Below are positions 49,050 to 57,817 of a stretch of DNA of 64,000 nucleotides, piece by piece. How positions within the stretch are numbered: the stretch's first letter is position 1; each line of letters opens with the position of its first letter. The stretch is from DASQUK01 sp046726215 (GTDB lineage Bacteria; Actinomycetota; Acidimicrobiia; Acidimicrobiales; VFJN01): contig JBKPAA010000033.1 in the NCBI GenBank assembly GCA_046726215.1, positions 7,910 to 71,909 on the forward strand. The letters are read 5' to 3'. The notes beneath the pieces were generated by a model, which searched no databases, was not told where the DNA came from, and worked only from the letters and a program-made list of their open reading frames with translations. Position numbers and translations under genes: made by a program.

Positions 49050-50888
49050 ATGATCGTCCATGGTCCCAGCCAGGCCATTGCTACCGCGGTCGGCGCCGTG
49101 CTGGCGGCCACCGCCACGCTGACGGGCACGGCCGCCGCCCAGCCCCAGAGGGCCGACTCCAGCGCGGACCTCGGGGTCAACGTCACCGTCTTCGATCCGA
49201 GCATGCCGGTGAGCGAGATACAGGCGACGCTCGACGCCACGCACGCCGCCCAGGTCGACAACGAGATGGGTACCGAGCGCTACGCGTACCTGTTCAAGCC
49301 GGGCACCTACGGCACCGCAGAGAATCCGTTGCAGATCAAGGTCGGCTACTACACCGAGATCGCCGGCCTGGGTGCGTCACCCACCGACGTGGTGATCAAC
49401 GGGAAGGTGGAGGTCTACAACCGCTGCCTGGAGCAGGGCGGCTGTCACGCGCTGGTCAACTTCTGGCGGACCCTCTCCAACCTGTCGATCAACGTCAACG
49501 CGGCCGGCCAGGATGGCTGCCGGGCGTCGGCGAACTTCTGGGCGGTCTCGCAGGCGGCGTCCCTGCGCCGCGTGGCCATCAGCGGCAACAACCTGTCCCT
49601 GATGGACTACTGCACCGCCGGCCCACAGTTCGCGAGCGGCGGATTCATATCGGACTCCAGGCTGCCCTTCACGATCAACGGATCGCAGCAGCAATGGCTG
49701 ACCCGCAACAGCGAGATCGGGGGTTGGTCCAACGGCGTGTGGAACCAGGTGTTCTCGGGTGTCGTCGGCGCGCCAGACGACGCCGGCTTCCCCAACCCGC
49801 CCTACACGACGCTCGCAACCACCCCGGTGAGCCGGGAAAAGCCATATCTGTTCATCGACGAGGACGGTGCCTACAACGTCCGCGTCCCCGTCGCCCGCAC
49901 CAACACCAGGGGCACGTCGTGGGCCAACGGCATGACGCCGGGGCGCACCCTGCCAATCACCGACTTCTTCGTCGCGACGCCGTCGGACTCCGTGCAGGCG
50001 ATCAACAACCAGCTCACCAGCGGCAAACACCTGCTGCTCACGCCCGGTGTGTACAACATCGACCGCAGCATCCAGGTCAGGCGCCCCAACACCGTGGTCC
50101 TCGGGCTCGGGCACGCCACGCTCACGGCGGTCAACGGGTCGACCCCGCTCGACGTCGCCGACGTTCGCGGCGTGGTCGTTGCGGGCGTGACGATCGACGC
50201 CGGCCTCGAGGAGTCGCCGGTCCTGCTGCGGGTGGGCAGCCGGACCGTCACGAGCCAGGGTTCGGCGGGGAACCCCACCACGCTGTCCGACGTGTACTTC
50301 CGCGTCGGCGGACCCCACGTGGGCAAGGCCGCCACCGCGCTCGAGGTCAACAGCGACCACGTGCTCATCGACCACACGTGGGTTTGGCGGGCCGACCACG
50401 GCGTGGAGGGCCTCAGCGACACCGAACGGTGGAACACCAACATCGGCCGCAACGGTGTGGTCGTCAACGGCGACCACGTCACCGCCAACGGCCTGTTCGT
50501 GGAGCACTTCCAGCAGTACAACACCGTGTGGAACGGCGACGACGGGACCACGATCCTGTACCAGAACGAACTGCCGTACGACCCGCCGACCCAGGCCGAC
50601 TGGATGAACGGCGCCGTCGAGGGGTGGGCCGGCTACAAGGTCGGCGATGGGGTGCGGACCCACACGCTCAACGGCGGTGGCGTCTACGTCTTCAACCGCA
50701 ACAACCCGTCGATCCACACCGAGAACGGCTTCGAGGTGCCGGACACGCCGGGCGTAAGGCTGCACCACATCATGACGGTCAACCTCGGCGCCGGCACCAT
50801 CGACCACGTCGTCAACGGCGTCGGCGATGCGGCCGACACGACCCGGATCGGAGCCCCTGTATACGTCGTGGACTACCCGGCGCCGTAA
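49050..50888 (+). CDS. Secreted right-handed beta-helix protein (pectate-lyase/GH-like)
   Basis: 612 residues with an N-terminal signal region (SQAIATAVGAVLAATATLTG, then TAAAQPQ cleavage area). The body has NVTVFDPSMPVSEIQATLDA, RYAYLFKPGTYGT, VGYYTEIAGLGASPTDVVING and repeated strand patterns (GVVVAGVTIDAG, DHVLIDHTWVWRADHG, NGLFVEHFQQYNTVWNGDDG). Relatives in actinobacteria and fungi carry misleading names (adenylyl cyclase, F5/8 type); a carbohydrate-active role is likelier. Monocistronic. Confidence 0.8.
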   Translation: MIVHGPSQAIATAVGAVLAATATLTGTAAAQPQRADSSADLGVNVTVFDPSMPVSEIQATLDATHAAQVDNEMGTERYAYLFKPGTYGTAENPLQIKVGYYTEIAGLGASPTDVVINGKVEVYNRCLEQGGCHALVNFWRTLSNLSINVNAAGQDGCRASANFWAVSQAASLRRVAISGNNLSLMDYCTAGPQFASGGFISDSRLPFTINGSQQQWLTRNSEIGGWSNGVWNQVFSGVVGAPDDAGFPNPPYTTLATTPVSREKPYLFIDEDGAYNVRVPVARTNTRGTSWANGMTPGRTLPITDFFVATPSDSVQAINNQLTSGKHLLLTPGVYNIDRSIQVRRPNTVVLGLGHATLTAVNGSTPLDVADVRGVVVAGVTIDAGLEESPVLLRVGSRTVTSQGSAGNPTTLSDVYFRVGGPHVGKAATALEVNSDHVLIDHTWVWRADHGVEGLSDTERWNTNIGRNGVVVNGDHVTANGLFVEHFQQYNTVWNGDDGTTILYQNELPYDPPTQADWMNGAVEGWAGYKVGDGVRTHTLNGGGVYVFNRNNPSIHTENGFEVPDTPGVRLHHIMTVNLGAGTIDHVVNGVGDAADTTRIGAPVYVVDYPAP

Positions 50889-51022
50889 CGAGCAGACCTT
50901 CTACGAGGCGCTCGTCGACCGGTCACCGGCAAGCTACAGGCCGCCCGTTCCGGAGCGGGTGGCGCCGCCCGTTCGGATGTGGAGTTCGCCGACTTCGCCG
51001 CAGAGATGGAACGCTGATCGCG

Positions 51023-51832
51023 ATGAGTGGTTCTGGACCCGGGCGGGCGACGGTGCGCTCCCGACGCGCGCCGCCACGGTTTCGCCGTGTGGCGGTACGG
51101 CGTGTGGAGCGACTGACCCCCCGCCTGGTCCGCGTCACCCTGGCTGGTCCCGACCTCGAGGGTTTGACTATCGAGCAACCGGCGGCGAGTGTGCGCCTGC
51201 TGGTCCCGTCGTCCGGCACGCCTGAGCTGGTGATGCCGACCTGGAACGGCAACGAGTTCCTCCTGCCCGACGGGCGACGACCCGCGCTCCGCACCTTCAC
51301 GCCGCGCCGCCTGGACCCCGTGGCCCTGGAGCTCGATGTCGAGATCGTCACCCATGGCGCCGGGGTGGCGTCCGAGTGGGCCCAAAGGGCCGAGCCAGGC
51401 AAGCCGGCGGCGGTCTCGGGTCCGGGCCGTGGCTACACCATCGACAGGCACGCGCCCGGGTTCGTGCTGGCCGGCGACGAGACCGCGATCCCCGCCATTG
51501 GCCAGTTGCTCGAGGCCCTGCCCACCGAACCGCCCGTGCAGGTCCACATCGAGGTTACCCACCCCGACGCCCGGCTCCCGCTGACCGACCATCCACAGGC
51601 GACGGTCGAGTGGCACGCCCAGCCAGCCGGCGCATCTCCCGGCGACGCGCTCGTCAACGCCGTCCGTGGGACGGACATCGGCCCCGACACCCGAGTCTGG
51701 GCCGCGGGCGAGGCCGCGACGATGCAGCGCCTCCGACGCCACCTGTTCGACGATCGCGGGCTGCCGCGCGCCCAGGCCTGGGTGCGGGGCTACTGGAAGC
51801 ACGGCCGCAGCGGCGACGTCGACGACGCCTGA
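51023..51832 (+). CDS. Siderophore-interacting FAD protein (SIP/ViuB family)
   Basis: 269 residues. FAD-binding barrel with RTFTPRRLDPVALELDVEIVTHG and GVASEWAQRAEPGKPAAVSGPGRGY, then the NAD(P)H-binding part LAGDETAIPAIGQLLEAL and VWAAGEAATMQRLRRHLFDDRG, ending in GYWKHGRSG. Releases iron from ferric siderophores by reduction. No siderophore genes are adjacent. A short out-of-place copy of its VQVHIEVTHPDARL region lies at 52902-52950. Confidence 0.9.
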   Translation: MSGSGPGRATVRSRRAPPRFRRVAVRRVERLTPRLVRVTLAGPDLEGLTIEQPAASVRLLVPSSGTPELVMPTWNGNEFLLPDGRRPALRTFTPRRLDPVALELDVEIVTHGAGVASEWAQRAEPGKPAAVSGPGRGYTIDRHAPGFVLAGDETAIPAIGQLLEALPTEPPVQVHIEVTHPDARLPLTDHPQATVEWHAQPAGASPGDALVNAVRGTDIGPDTRVWAAGEAATMQRLRRHLFDDRGLPRAQAWVRGYWKHGRSGDVDDA

Positions 51833-51876
51833 GCCCTGGTCACGAAGCGCCGGAGCTTCTAGCGTCGCCGTCTCCG

Positions 51877-51925
51877 TTGACTTTCCCACCAGGAAAGTCT
51901 ACGGTGAGTTTCCTAGTAGGAAAGT
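51877..51925 (+). promoter_or_regulatory. Promoter with two tandem operators
   Basis: Operator 1: ACTTTCC-CACCA-GGAAAGT (51880-51898). Operator 2: TTTCC-TAGTA-GGAAA (51909-51923). Their centres are 27 bases apart. TTGACT (51877-51882) and TACGGT (51900-51905), 17 bases apart, form a promoter, so operator 1 covers the -35/spacer and operator 2 the start region. They lie just upstream of the two-gene operon whose second gene encodes a winged-helix regulator. Confidence 0.65.
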
Positions 51926-51940
51926 AAGGAAGGTGGCTTC

Positions 51941-52420
51941 ATGCCCCAGGACATCGGTGACACCGAAGCCCAGCTGGCGCTGAGCTCGATCGAGCAGCGG
52001 CGCCGCCAAGTGATCGCCGAGATCGACATGCCGCGCTGGTACTGGTGGGGTCTGGCGGCAGGATGGGTCGGATTGGGGATCCTTGCCGATCTCGATCACC
52101 CGTGGCTCACGCTGGTCGTCACGCTCTGCTTCGGCGCGGCCCATGCCTCAGTCGCGAGCCACGTTCTGTCTGGCCGGCACCGCTCGCACCAGCTGAGCGT
52201 GCGGGCGGATGTGGTCGATCCGCATATCCCGGCTCTGGTCATCGGCTTCCTGCTCCTCATGGTCGCTGCCACCGTGGCGCTTGCCTTGGTGGCCGACGCC
52301 GATGGCGCGCGGCATCCCTCGATCATGGCCAGCGTCGTGGTAGCCATCGTTGTTCTCTTGTGCGGGCCAGCGCTGATGGCCGCAGTCCGCCGGCGCCTCG
52401 AGCACCGCGTCGTCGCATGA
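51941..52420 (+). CDS. Four-helix membrane protein of unknown function
   Basis: 159 residues. A polar N-terminus (QLALSSIEQRRRQVIAEI) then membrane segments WYWWGLAAGWVGLGIL, LTLVVTLCFGAAHASVASHVL, ALVIGFLLLMVAATVALALV and IMASVVVAIVVLLCGPALM. Ribosome site AAGGAAGG. It is typical of membrane proteins paired with small MarR/PadR-like regulators. Overlaps the regulator gene by 4 bases. Confidence 0.75.
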   Translation: MPQDIGDTEAQLALSSIEQRRRQVIAEIDMPRWYWWGLAAGWVGLGILADLDHPWLTLVVTLCFGAAHASVASHVLSGRHRSHQLSVRADVVDPHIPALVIGFLLLMVAATVALALVADADGARHPSIMASVVVAIVVLLCGPALMAAVRRRLEHRVVA

Positions 52421-52731
52421 CGGCATCGGCTCGCTTCGACGAGCTCATCCATCCCAGCACTCGCCTCTCGATCGTGGCGCTGCTGGCCTCCGCCGACTGG
52501 ACCGAGTTCGCCTTTGTCCGCGATCGGCTGGGCCTGTCCGATTCGGCGCTGTCGAAGCAGTTCGGCACGCTCGAGGAAGCGGGCTATATCGCCATTGAGC
52601 GCCCGTCGACCGGCCGGAGGCGGCGGGTCCGGGTGCGGCTCACTGACGTGGGAGCAAAGGCGTTCGAAGGTCACGTCGCCGCACTGCGCGCCGTCATCGC
52701 TAGCGCGGAACCGGCTGCACCCAAGCGCTAG
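52417..52731 (+). CDS. Winged-helix transcriptional regulator (MarR/DUF-type)
   Basis: 104 residues. IHPSTRLSIVALLASADWTEFAFVRD, LGLSDSALSKQFGTLEEAGYIAIERPSTGRRRRVRVRLTDVG is a compact winged helix with a recognition helix in SDSALSKQFGTL. It is the obvious ligand of the two operators at 51880-51923, giving an autoregulated operon. Confidence 0.85.
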   Translation: MTASARFDELIHPSTRLSIVALLASADWTEFAFVRDRLGLSDSALSKQFGTLEEAGYIAIERPSTGRRRRVRVRLTDVGAKAFEGHVAALRAVIASAEPAAPKR

Positions 52732-53409
52732 CGCGATCCTCGACCAGCCACTCCGGTGGTAGACGAGTTCGGCGTACGCTCGAGCCGGGTGCGCAGGACA
52801 ACCGCGAACGGCGGGAACTCATAAGCACCTGACGGTTGCATCACATCCAGGCGCCCTAGGGCGCAAGACCCTCACGCGCAGTCGTGCATGGATGGTGGCT
52901 ATGGCGAGCCGGGCGTCAGGGTGGGCGACCTCGATGCACACATGGACCGGCAGGGTAATTCACAGGATTGTAGTGGAAGGCATACAGAGCGTCATGTAGA
53001 TTTTCCAGCGCTGGGGCCGACCAAAGAGGCGGCCATGACGGGACCGAGGCGGCGTCCGCAGGCGAGACCGCTCGACGCAGGGCACGGGCATGCGCCTTTC
53101 CCGGGGGCGGGGGTGCTCAGGCGTCGTCTGAGAACGCAGACAGCGTGTCCCTGCCGGAGAGGTTTGGCGGTGGGAAGCCGGTCACTGGAGCCGCGAAATC
53201 ACGGTCCGGCTCTGCGCGCCGGTCGGGGCGGCCACAACGAAGACATACTCCGCGGCTACGGGGTGGGCTTGTATCAATTGGATGTCGCGTCGTTGCACTG
53301 CAACACGGCGGCACCGGCAGCTGCGCTCTGCTGGTCTTTCGGCCGCCGCAACGCCGCCATCGTGTCGGTACCCTCGTGACGACTACGCCACTCCCCGCAG
53401 CGTGACTCC
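52732..53409. other. Long intergenic region with a short remnant of a SIP gene
   Basis: 678 bases without a supported gene; reading frames here lack any recognisable sequence. On the minus strand 52950-52902 reads PVHVCIEVAHPDARLAI, close to PVQVHIEVTHPDARLPL of the SIP protein encoded at 51023-51832, so a fragment of a second SIP gene probably lies here in decay. The region has more AT-rich patches than its surroundings. Confidence 0.4.
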
Positions 53410-55362
53410 ATGTTCAGGGCACGGGTCCTTCGCCCGATGCCGAGCGGCCTTCCGCTGACCCAGCCCTCGCTTCTTTCTATTCTCGACTCGCCGTTGACTG
53501 TTGTGGCTGCCCAGACGGCGTTCATCGTCGACTCAAACGTCGCTCGGGTGCTGCGCGAGGGCGGCCGGCTCGATCGGACCGCCTGGCTGCGGTTGGACCC
53601 GCTCGACGCGCGTCCTGACCACCTGATCCGGTCGCTAGAAGACAGCGTGGTAGAAGTCCACGGCGAGGAGATCGACTTGCTGCCAGCGTTGGTTAGCCGG
53701 GTCAGGAGTCTGTCGCCGGAGTTTTGCTGGGCTCTCGGAAGCGGGCTTGCGCGCCACGCACCGCCGGACGCGACGATAGTCGTGGAAAACCCGTTCGCCG
53801 TGCCCGATGCATGGGCCCTGACGAACATCCTCGTCGGCTGGGCAGGGTCGTCTCGCGTTCGACGGGCGGTGTTGCTCTGGCACGGGCGAATTCCCCGACG
53901 AGTTCGCCGCCTCGCCTCGGCGGTCCTCGATGCCGACCAGCTCTCGATGGACACGGGGTTGGTGCGCGAGTTCGTCGCGTGTGGAAGAGGCGGGCTGTCG
54001 GCCAGCGCCACAGCCCGGCTACTGCGGCTGGCGCGCGGGCGCGCTGCCCTCGTCCACGATGTGCTCGATGTTGCCGGGCACGGGCGGGGATCGGCCGCCA
54101 TCGAGGAGATGCTTTGTGCCGGCGCGTGGAGGCCAGCGTTCATCGGCCGGTTGACGAAGCGCTTGCTCAGCTGCTGTTCGCCCGACGAACGAGAGGCCCT
54201 CTCGCTGGCGATGGACCTCGGGTACTGGCATCCGACGATGGATCGGGGACGCCTCGACGGCGAGGACCTGACATGGCCGTGGTTCGGTCCTCTCGAGGGA
54301 GGATGGTTGCGTCTCCGGCCCTTCTGGCGCCGGACTCTCCGCCGGCACGCAGAGAGCTTGGCGCCGGCTCATCGTCGCCTTGCCGGACCGGCCCTCGAAC
54401 GCCTGTCATCCCGGCACGAGCAGGCAACATCGATGCAGCGGCAGGGCATCGGCGACGTCGTCGCTGCCACGAAGGCCCTCGAGCCAGTCGGGGTCTTGGC
54501 AAGAGAAGCGGCCTCGATCCCAGTCGAAGTGCCCGCCCAGGCAAGGCACGGTGAGCTGCACGGAGGAGAGTCGACCGCACCCTTGATAGGCCCACCGGGT
54601 TGTCACACTTTGAAGGTGCGGCTGCTGGGGAGATTCGAAGTCGCCATCGACAACCGTCCCGTCAGCGCATGGGACGGTGCGCGAGGCCTCACGCTCTTCA
54701 AGTATCTACTCGCTCATCGCGGTCGTCCCTGTCCTCGTGATGTCCTCATGGACGTGTTCTGGCCGGACGTGTCGCCGGACCAAGCCAGGAACCGGTTCCA
54801 TGTGGCCGTGAGCGCGCTACGGCGCAGCCTCAGAGCCGTTGGGGACATACCGGTCGTCGAGTTCCGCGACGGCGCCTACGGGCTCAACGCGGAACTCGAA
54901 CTGCAGGTGGATGTGGATCAGTTCGAGAGCCTGGTCGAGACCGCCCAACGCGCCCAGCAAGACGGCGACAACGAGGCGGCGATCGTGTGCTACACGCAGG
55001 CCGTCACGCTCTACCGCGGCGATCTGTTGGCCGAGACCCCGTACGACGACTGGGCCCTACTCCCGAGAGAGACCCTTCGGGTGACGTACCTCGATGTGCT
55101 CGATCGCCTCGCCGCCCTCCACCTGGCCAAAGACAGCTTTGGTCCCTGCATCGCCGTCGCGCAGCTCATCCTCCAGCAGGATTCCTGTCGCGAGGACGCC
55201 CACCGCCTGCTCATGCGGTGCTATGCCAAACAGGGCCGCGTCCACGAGGCGCTGCGCCAGTTCGAGTTCTGCTCTCGCGCCTTGGCCACGACGCTGGGCA
55301 GCGGGCCCTCCCGGGCGACGGTGGAGCTCCACCGTTCGATTCGCACCAGCCGTCCCGAGTGA
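53410..55362 (+). CDS. SARP/BTAD-family transcriptional regulator
   Basis: 650 residues. OmpR-type DNA-binding domain about residues 400-480 (KVRLLGRFEVAIDNRPVSAW, LFKYLLAHRGRPCPRDVLMDVFWPD, RNRFHVAVSALRRSLR), then the BTAD domain to about 640 (VDQFESLVETAQRAQQDGD, LYRGDLLAETPYDDWALLPRETL, REDAHRLLMRCYAKQGRVHEALRQFE). The N-terminal 390 residues look like the helical arm of STAND regulators (ARLLRLARGRAALVHDVLD) without a P-loop. It likely activates the two genes downstream. Confidence 0.85.
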   Translation: MFRARVLRPMPSGLPLTQPSLLSILDSPLTVVAAQTAFIVDSNVARVLREGGRLDRTAWLRLDPLDARPDHLIRSLEDSVVEVHGEEIDLLPALVSRVRSLSPEFCWALGSGLARHAPPDATIVVENPFAVPDAWALTNILVGWAGSSRVRRAVLLWHGRIPRRVRRLASAVLDADQLSMDTGLVREFVACGRGGLSASATARLLRLARGRAALVHDVLDVAGHGRGSAAIEEMLCAGAWRPAFIGRLTKRLLSCCSPDEREALSLAMDLGYWHPTMDRGRLDGEDLTWPWFGPLEGGWLRLRPFWRRTLRRHAESLAPAHRRLAGPALERLSSRHEQATSMQRQGIGDVVAATKALEPVGVLAREAASIPVEVPAQARHGELHGGESTAPLIGPPGCHTLKVRLLGRFEVAIDNRPVSAWDGARGLTLFKYLLAHRGRPCPRDVLMDVFWPDVSPDQARNRFHVAVSALRRSLRAVGDIPVVEFRDGAYGLNAELELQVDVDQFESLVETAQRAQQDGDNEAAIVCYTQAVTLYRGDLLAETPYDDWALLPRETLRVTYLDVLDRLAALHLAKDSFGPCIAVAQLILQQDSCREDAHRLLMRCYAKQGRVHEALRQFEFCSRALATTLGSGPSRATVELHRSIRTSRPE

Positions 55363-55423
55363 GTGTGGCCTCGGGCCGCCACCCAGAGCCGTACCGCCCG
55401 GACGGATTCGCAGCCATGCCCAA

Positions 55424-55461
55424 AACTCAGCGGAAACTAAGTGCCTACTCTGAACTAAGCG
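55424..55461 (+). promoter_or_regulatory. Direct repeats AACTMAGYG downstream of SARP gene
   Basis: AACTCAGCG (55424), AACTAAGTG (55435) and AACTAAGCG (55453) are near-identical direct repeats; the first two are 11 bases apart, the spacing SARP proteins need. They lie about 105 bases before the next gene's ATG. The third is 18 bases on and does not keep the phase. Confidence 0.4.
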
Positions 55462-55563
55462 TCTGCCTCAGGCTGTGGCGCCACCGCCTCTAAGTACGAC
55501 CGTGTTTCGTTGCTCTTTAGATGTCCCGGAGAACGGGATCGAGCGAAAGGAGCAACGACTCCA

Positions 55564-56103
55564 ATGTCAGAGACAACTACGTTGGCCGGCACGCCGCAGG
55601 TGGCTCCCGCACCCCCATTCCCTCCCCCAGTACCACACCCACACCCACATCCACCCCCGTGCCCAGGATGCACCCCACCACTACCGTGCTGCTGCGACGT
55701 CCAGTGCTGTCCGACGCCATGCGGCAGGTTCTGCGTTGACGAGGTAGTTGACAACAACGGCGCACCAGCGACGATCCTCGAGGCCGCCCTCGCCTTCAGT
55801 GTCAAAGGCAAGATCGAGTTCAAGGCGGGTAACGCCATCACGGGCAAGGCAACGGTGACGCTCTACGCCGACCAGCTCGGTGGGGACGTCGACAAAGCGA
55901 TCGGCACCGCACCACCCGTCGACATCACCGGCGATGGCACATATTCGTGGACCGTCACCGTGCCCGGCGGGACGCTTCCGGACGCCCCCGCAGGGGGGTC
56001 CAACCTTTACCGCCTCGCTGCGGTCTTCACGATGGTAAACAGCGCGAATAAGCCGACGGAGACCTCATCGTTCGCGGACCTGGGCACGTTTAGGATCAGC
56101 TGA
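55564..56103 (+). CDS. Pro/His/Cys-rich protein with beta-sandwich-like C-terminus
   Basis: 179 residues. Residues 13-58 are extreme in composition: PPFPPPVPHPHPHPPPCPGC, then PPLPCCCDVQCCPTPC. The rest (ATILEAALAFSVKGKIEFKAG, ITGKATVTLYADQLGG, DGTYSWTVTVPGGTL, LYRLAAVFTM) reads as a beta-sandwich, like a binding or structural domain. Eleven cysteines near the N-terminus suggest metal binding or crosslinking. No signal peptide. Ribosome site AAAGGAG. Family unknown. Confidence 0.7.
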   Translation: MSETTTLAGTPQVAPAPPFPPPVPHPHPHPPPCPGCTPPLPCCCDVQCCPTPCGRFCVDEVVDNNGAPATILEAALAFSVKGKIEFKAGNAITGKATVTLYADQLGGDVDKAIGTAPPVDITGDGTYSWTVTVPGGTLPDAPAGGSNLYRLAAVFTMVNSANKPTETSSFADLGTFRIS

Positions 56104-56181
56104 GGAAATTGTTCGGGGCTTGGCCGGTGCACCCGACGCACCACGGGACACCGGCCGCGACCCCCGAGAGAGGGGATCGCG

Positions 56182-57060
56182 ATGCCACATCCAGGCACAC
56201 GCCAGGACGATCTCACCAGGATCACGGGCATCGGCACGCGGATCGAGGCCAAGCTGAAGCGGGCGGGCGTACGCACGTTCGCTCAACTCGGACAGACGTC
56301 CGTAGAGAAGCTGGCCGCAATCTCCGGCTACTCCGCCGAACAGATCGAGCAGAAGGACTGGATCGGTCAAGCGCGGTCACTGGCGCCTGCGCCGCCCCCG
56401 GACGCCACTTCGGAGGAGGACCTGCGCCCTCCAGATCGGCATAACTTCACCGTTGAGCTGCAGCTCGATGCCCCGAGCGGAGCGGTCCTCTCGTCCAACA
56501 TTCATCACGTCCAGTCCGGTGACCGGGACAGTTGGCGGGGTTGGGACGGCGACCGGCTCGCCTCGTTCATCGAGGTGCGGGCCGGGCCGGAGTCACGGCC
56601 CGCGACCGACAGCACGGCCGGTCAGCACCAAGCTGAGCCTGTGGCCGGGCCCGAGGAGGATCGCGTCCCCCACGGGCCATCACCGGTCGGGTTCGCCCAG
56701 ATCCGCGCCGATCGTCTTCTGTTCCCTGGGTCTGGTCCGACGATCGCGACCCTGAGGCTCGACGCGTCGCAACTCGAAGCCCATGACATCTGGGCCTCCG
56801 CCTTGGAGGTCGAGGTGTACGGGCAGCGCCCTCCGTTCAGCAAGAGTCGACTGCTAGGACGGGCTCGGACCCCCCTCCGTGGGGAGCCTGCCGTGGGTTT
56901 GGACATTGATCTGCTCGACCCAGCATCGGAGTCGCAACTGGAAGTGTTCGCCGTGCTGACGTTCCTCGACGGGACCGAGGTCGGAAATCCTCCGGTCTGG
57001 GTCGAGCTCGCCGGCGCCGAGCTCACGCTCCAATCGCGCCTAGCGAGAAACCAGGTCTGA
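56182..57060 (+). CDS. Helix-hairpin-helix protein with unknown beta-rich domain
   Basis: 292 residues. Residues 9-65 hold an HhH module (DDLTRITGIGTRIEAKLKRAG, TFAQLGQTSVEKLAAISG, DWIGQARSLAP) of the type used for DNA or protein contact. The rest (FTVELQLDAPSGAVLSSNIHHV, ADRLLFPGSGPTIATLRLD, LEVEVYGQRPPFSKSRLLGRA) is probably beta-sandwich. It follows the Pro/His/Cys-rich gene by 78 bases with ribosome site GAGAGGGG. Function unknown. Confidence 0.7.
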   Translation: MPHPGTRQDDLTRITGIGTRIEAKLKRAGVRTFAQLGQTSVEKLAAISGYSAEQIEQKDWIGQARSLAPAPPPDATSEEDLRPPDRHNFTVELQLDAPSGAVLSSNIHHVQSGDRDSWRGWDGDRLASFIEVRAGPESRPATDSTAGQHQAEPVAGPEEDRVPHGPSPVGFAQIRADRLLFPGSGPTIATLRLDASQLEAHDIWASALEVEVYGQRPPFSKSRLLGRARTPLRGEPAVGLDIDLLDPASESQLEVFAVLTFLDGTEVGNPPVWVELAGAELTLQSRLARNQV

Positions 57061-57452
57061 TCGGCTTCAAGATCGAGGGGCAGATCCCGACGGTGCCGGT
57101 GACGCCACGCCACCGTTCAAGGCGCGCCCTGTCCGCGGTCGGGCGATAGGGATACCCCATGGGTCTTGCGGACGCGCTGGCTCACCGGATGATGGCCAGC
57201 GCCATGGATGGATCGACCAACCGGCGACAATCCCCGACTTGGGCCCTGGCTTCGAAGCGGCCCGCCAAGCTGAGACTTACCCGTCACTCTCCCCGCGCGA
57301 GAAGGGTTCTAGACCGAGGACCGTGGTCGGGCGGCGCTGACGCCGATCCTCGTCCATTCCGTGTGTGTGCGCTCCCCAGTGAAGGTCAACCCCACCTTGT
57401 CTTGTACCAGAGGGGTGTACCGCCCGGCGATCGGCGTCCTTCGCCGAGACCT
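57061..57452. other. Intergenic stretch, no gene seen
   Basis: 392 bases between the HhH gene and the tRNA-Lys terminator. A 130-codon open frame from 57159 has no recognisable sequence and reads as chance coding. No RNA motif noted. Confidence 0.4.
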
Positions 57453-57486
57453 AGAAGGCCCGAGCCGTTGGCGGCCCGGGCCTTCT
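57453..57486 (-). terminator. Terminator of tRNA-Lys
   Basis: AGAAGGCCCG (57453-57462) and CGGGCCTTCT (57477-57486) form a 10-bp stem with a 14-base loop, four bases beyond the tRNA-Lys 3' end on the minus strand. Confidence 0.6.
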
Positions 57487-57489
57487 GCG

Positions 57490-57562
57490 TACCCCCCCTG
57501 GGACTCGAACCCAGAACCTGCGGATTAAGAGTCCGTTGCTCTGCCAGTTGAGCTAGAGGGGC
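57490..57562 (-). tRNA. tRNA-Lys (CUU)
   Basis: 73 nt, acceptor GCCCCTC/GGGGGGT with discriminator A, D-arm GCTCAACTGGCAGAGC, anticodon loop CTCTTAA (anticodon CUU, reads AAG) and T-arm CTGGG-TTCGAGT-CCCAG. CCA is not encoded. Confidence 0.93.
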
Positions 57563-57817
57563 ATGGGGCCGGCCAGGATAGCAGCGGCAGGGCGGGGGTG
57601 GCCCCCGGGCTTCGAACCATCGACGTGCCGACCCGCAGAGGGGTCAGTGGCCCGCTCGGGCTCGGCGGAAGGCGTCGAGCAGCGTCTCCCTAACACCGGG
57701 GTCGCGCGTTCCCCTCCGGCGTTGCCGCGACCCGGCCCGACAGCGACGGCGGGGCCATGCGTGTAACGCTCGGCGCGCGATGGACACTGTTCCCGACAGA
57801 CAGGCAGGGAGGCCAGG

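Noticed and set aside
52888..53379. 163-codon plus-strand frame in the gap before the SARP gene
   Set aside because: No ribosome site, no recognisable sequence, irregular composition; overlaps the minus-strand SIP-like remnant.
57600..57650. tRNA-like GGTTCGAA box downstream of tRNA-Lys
   Set aside because: The flanking bases do not form a T-stem and no acceptor or anticodon arm can be drawn.
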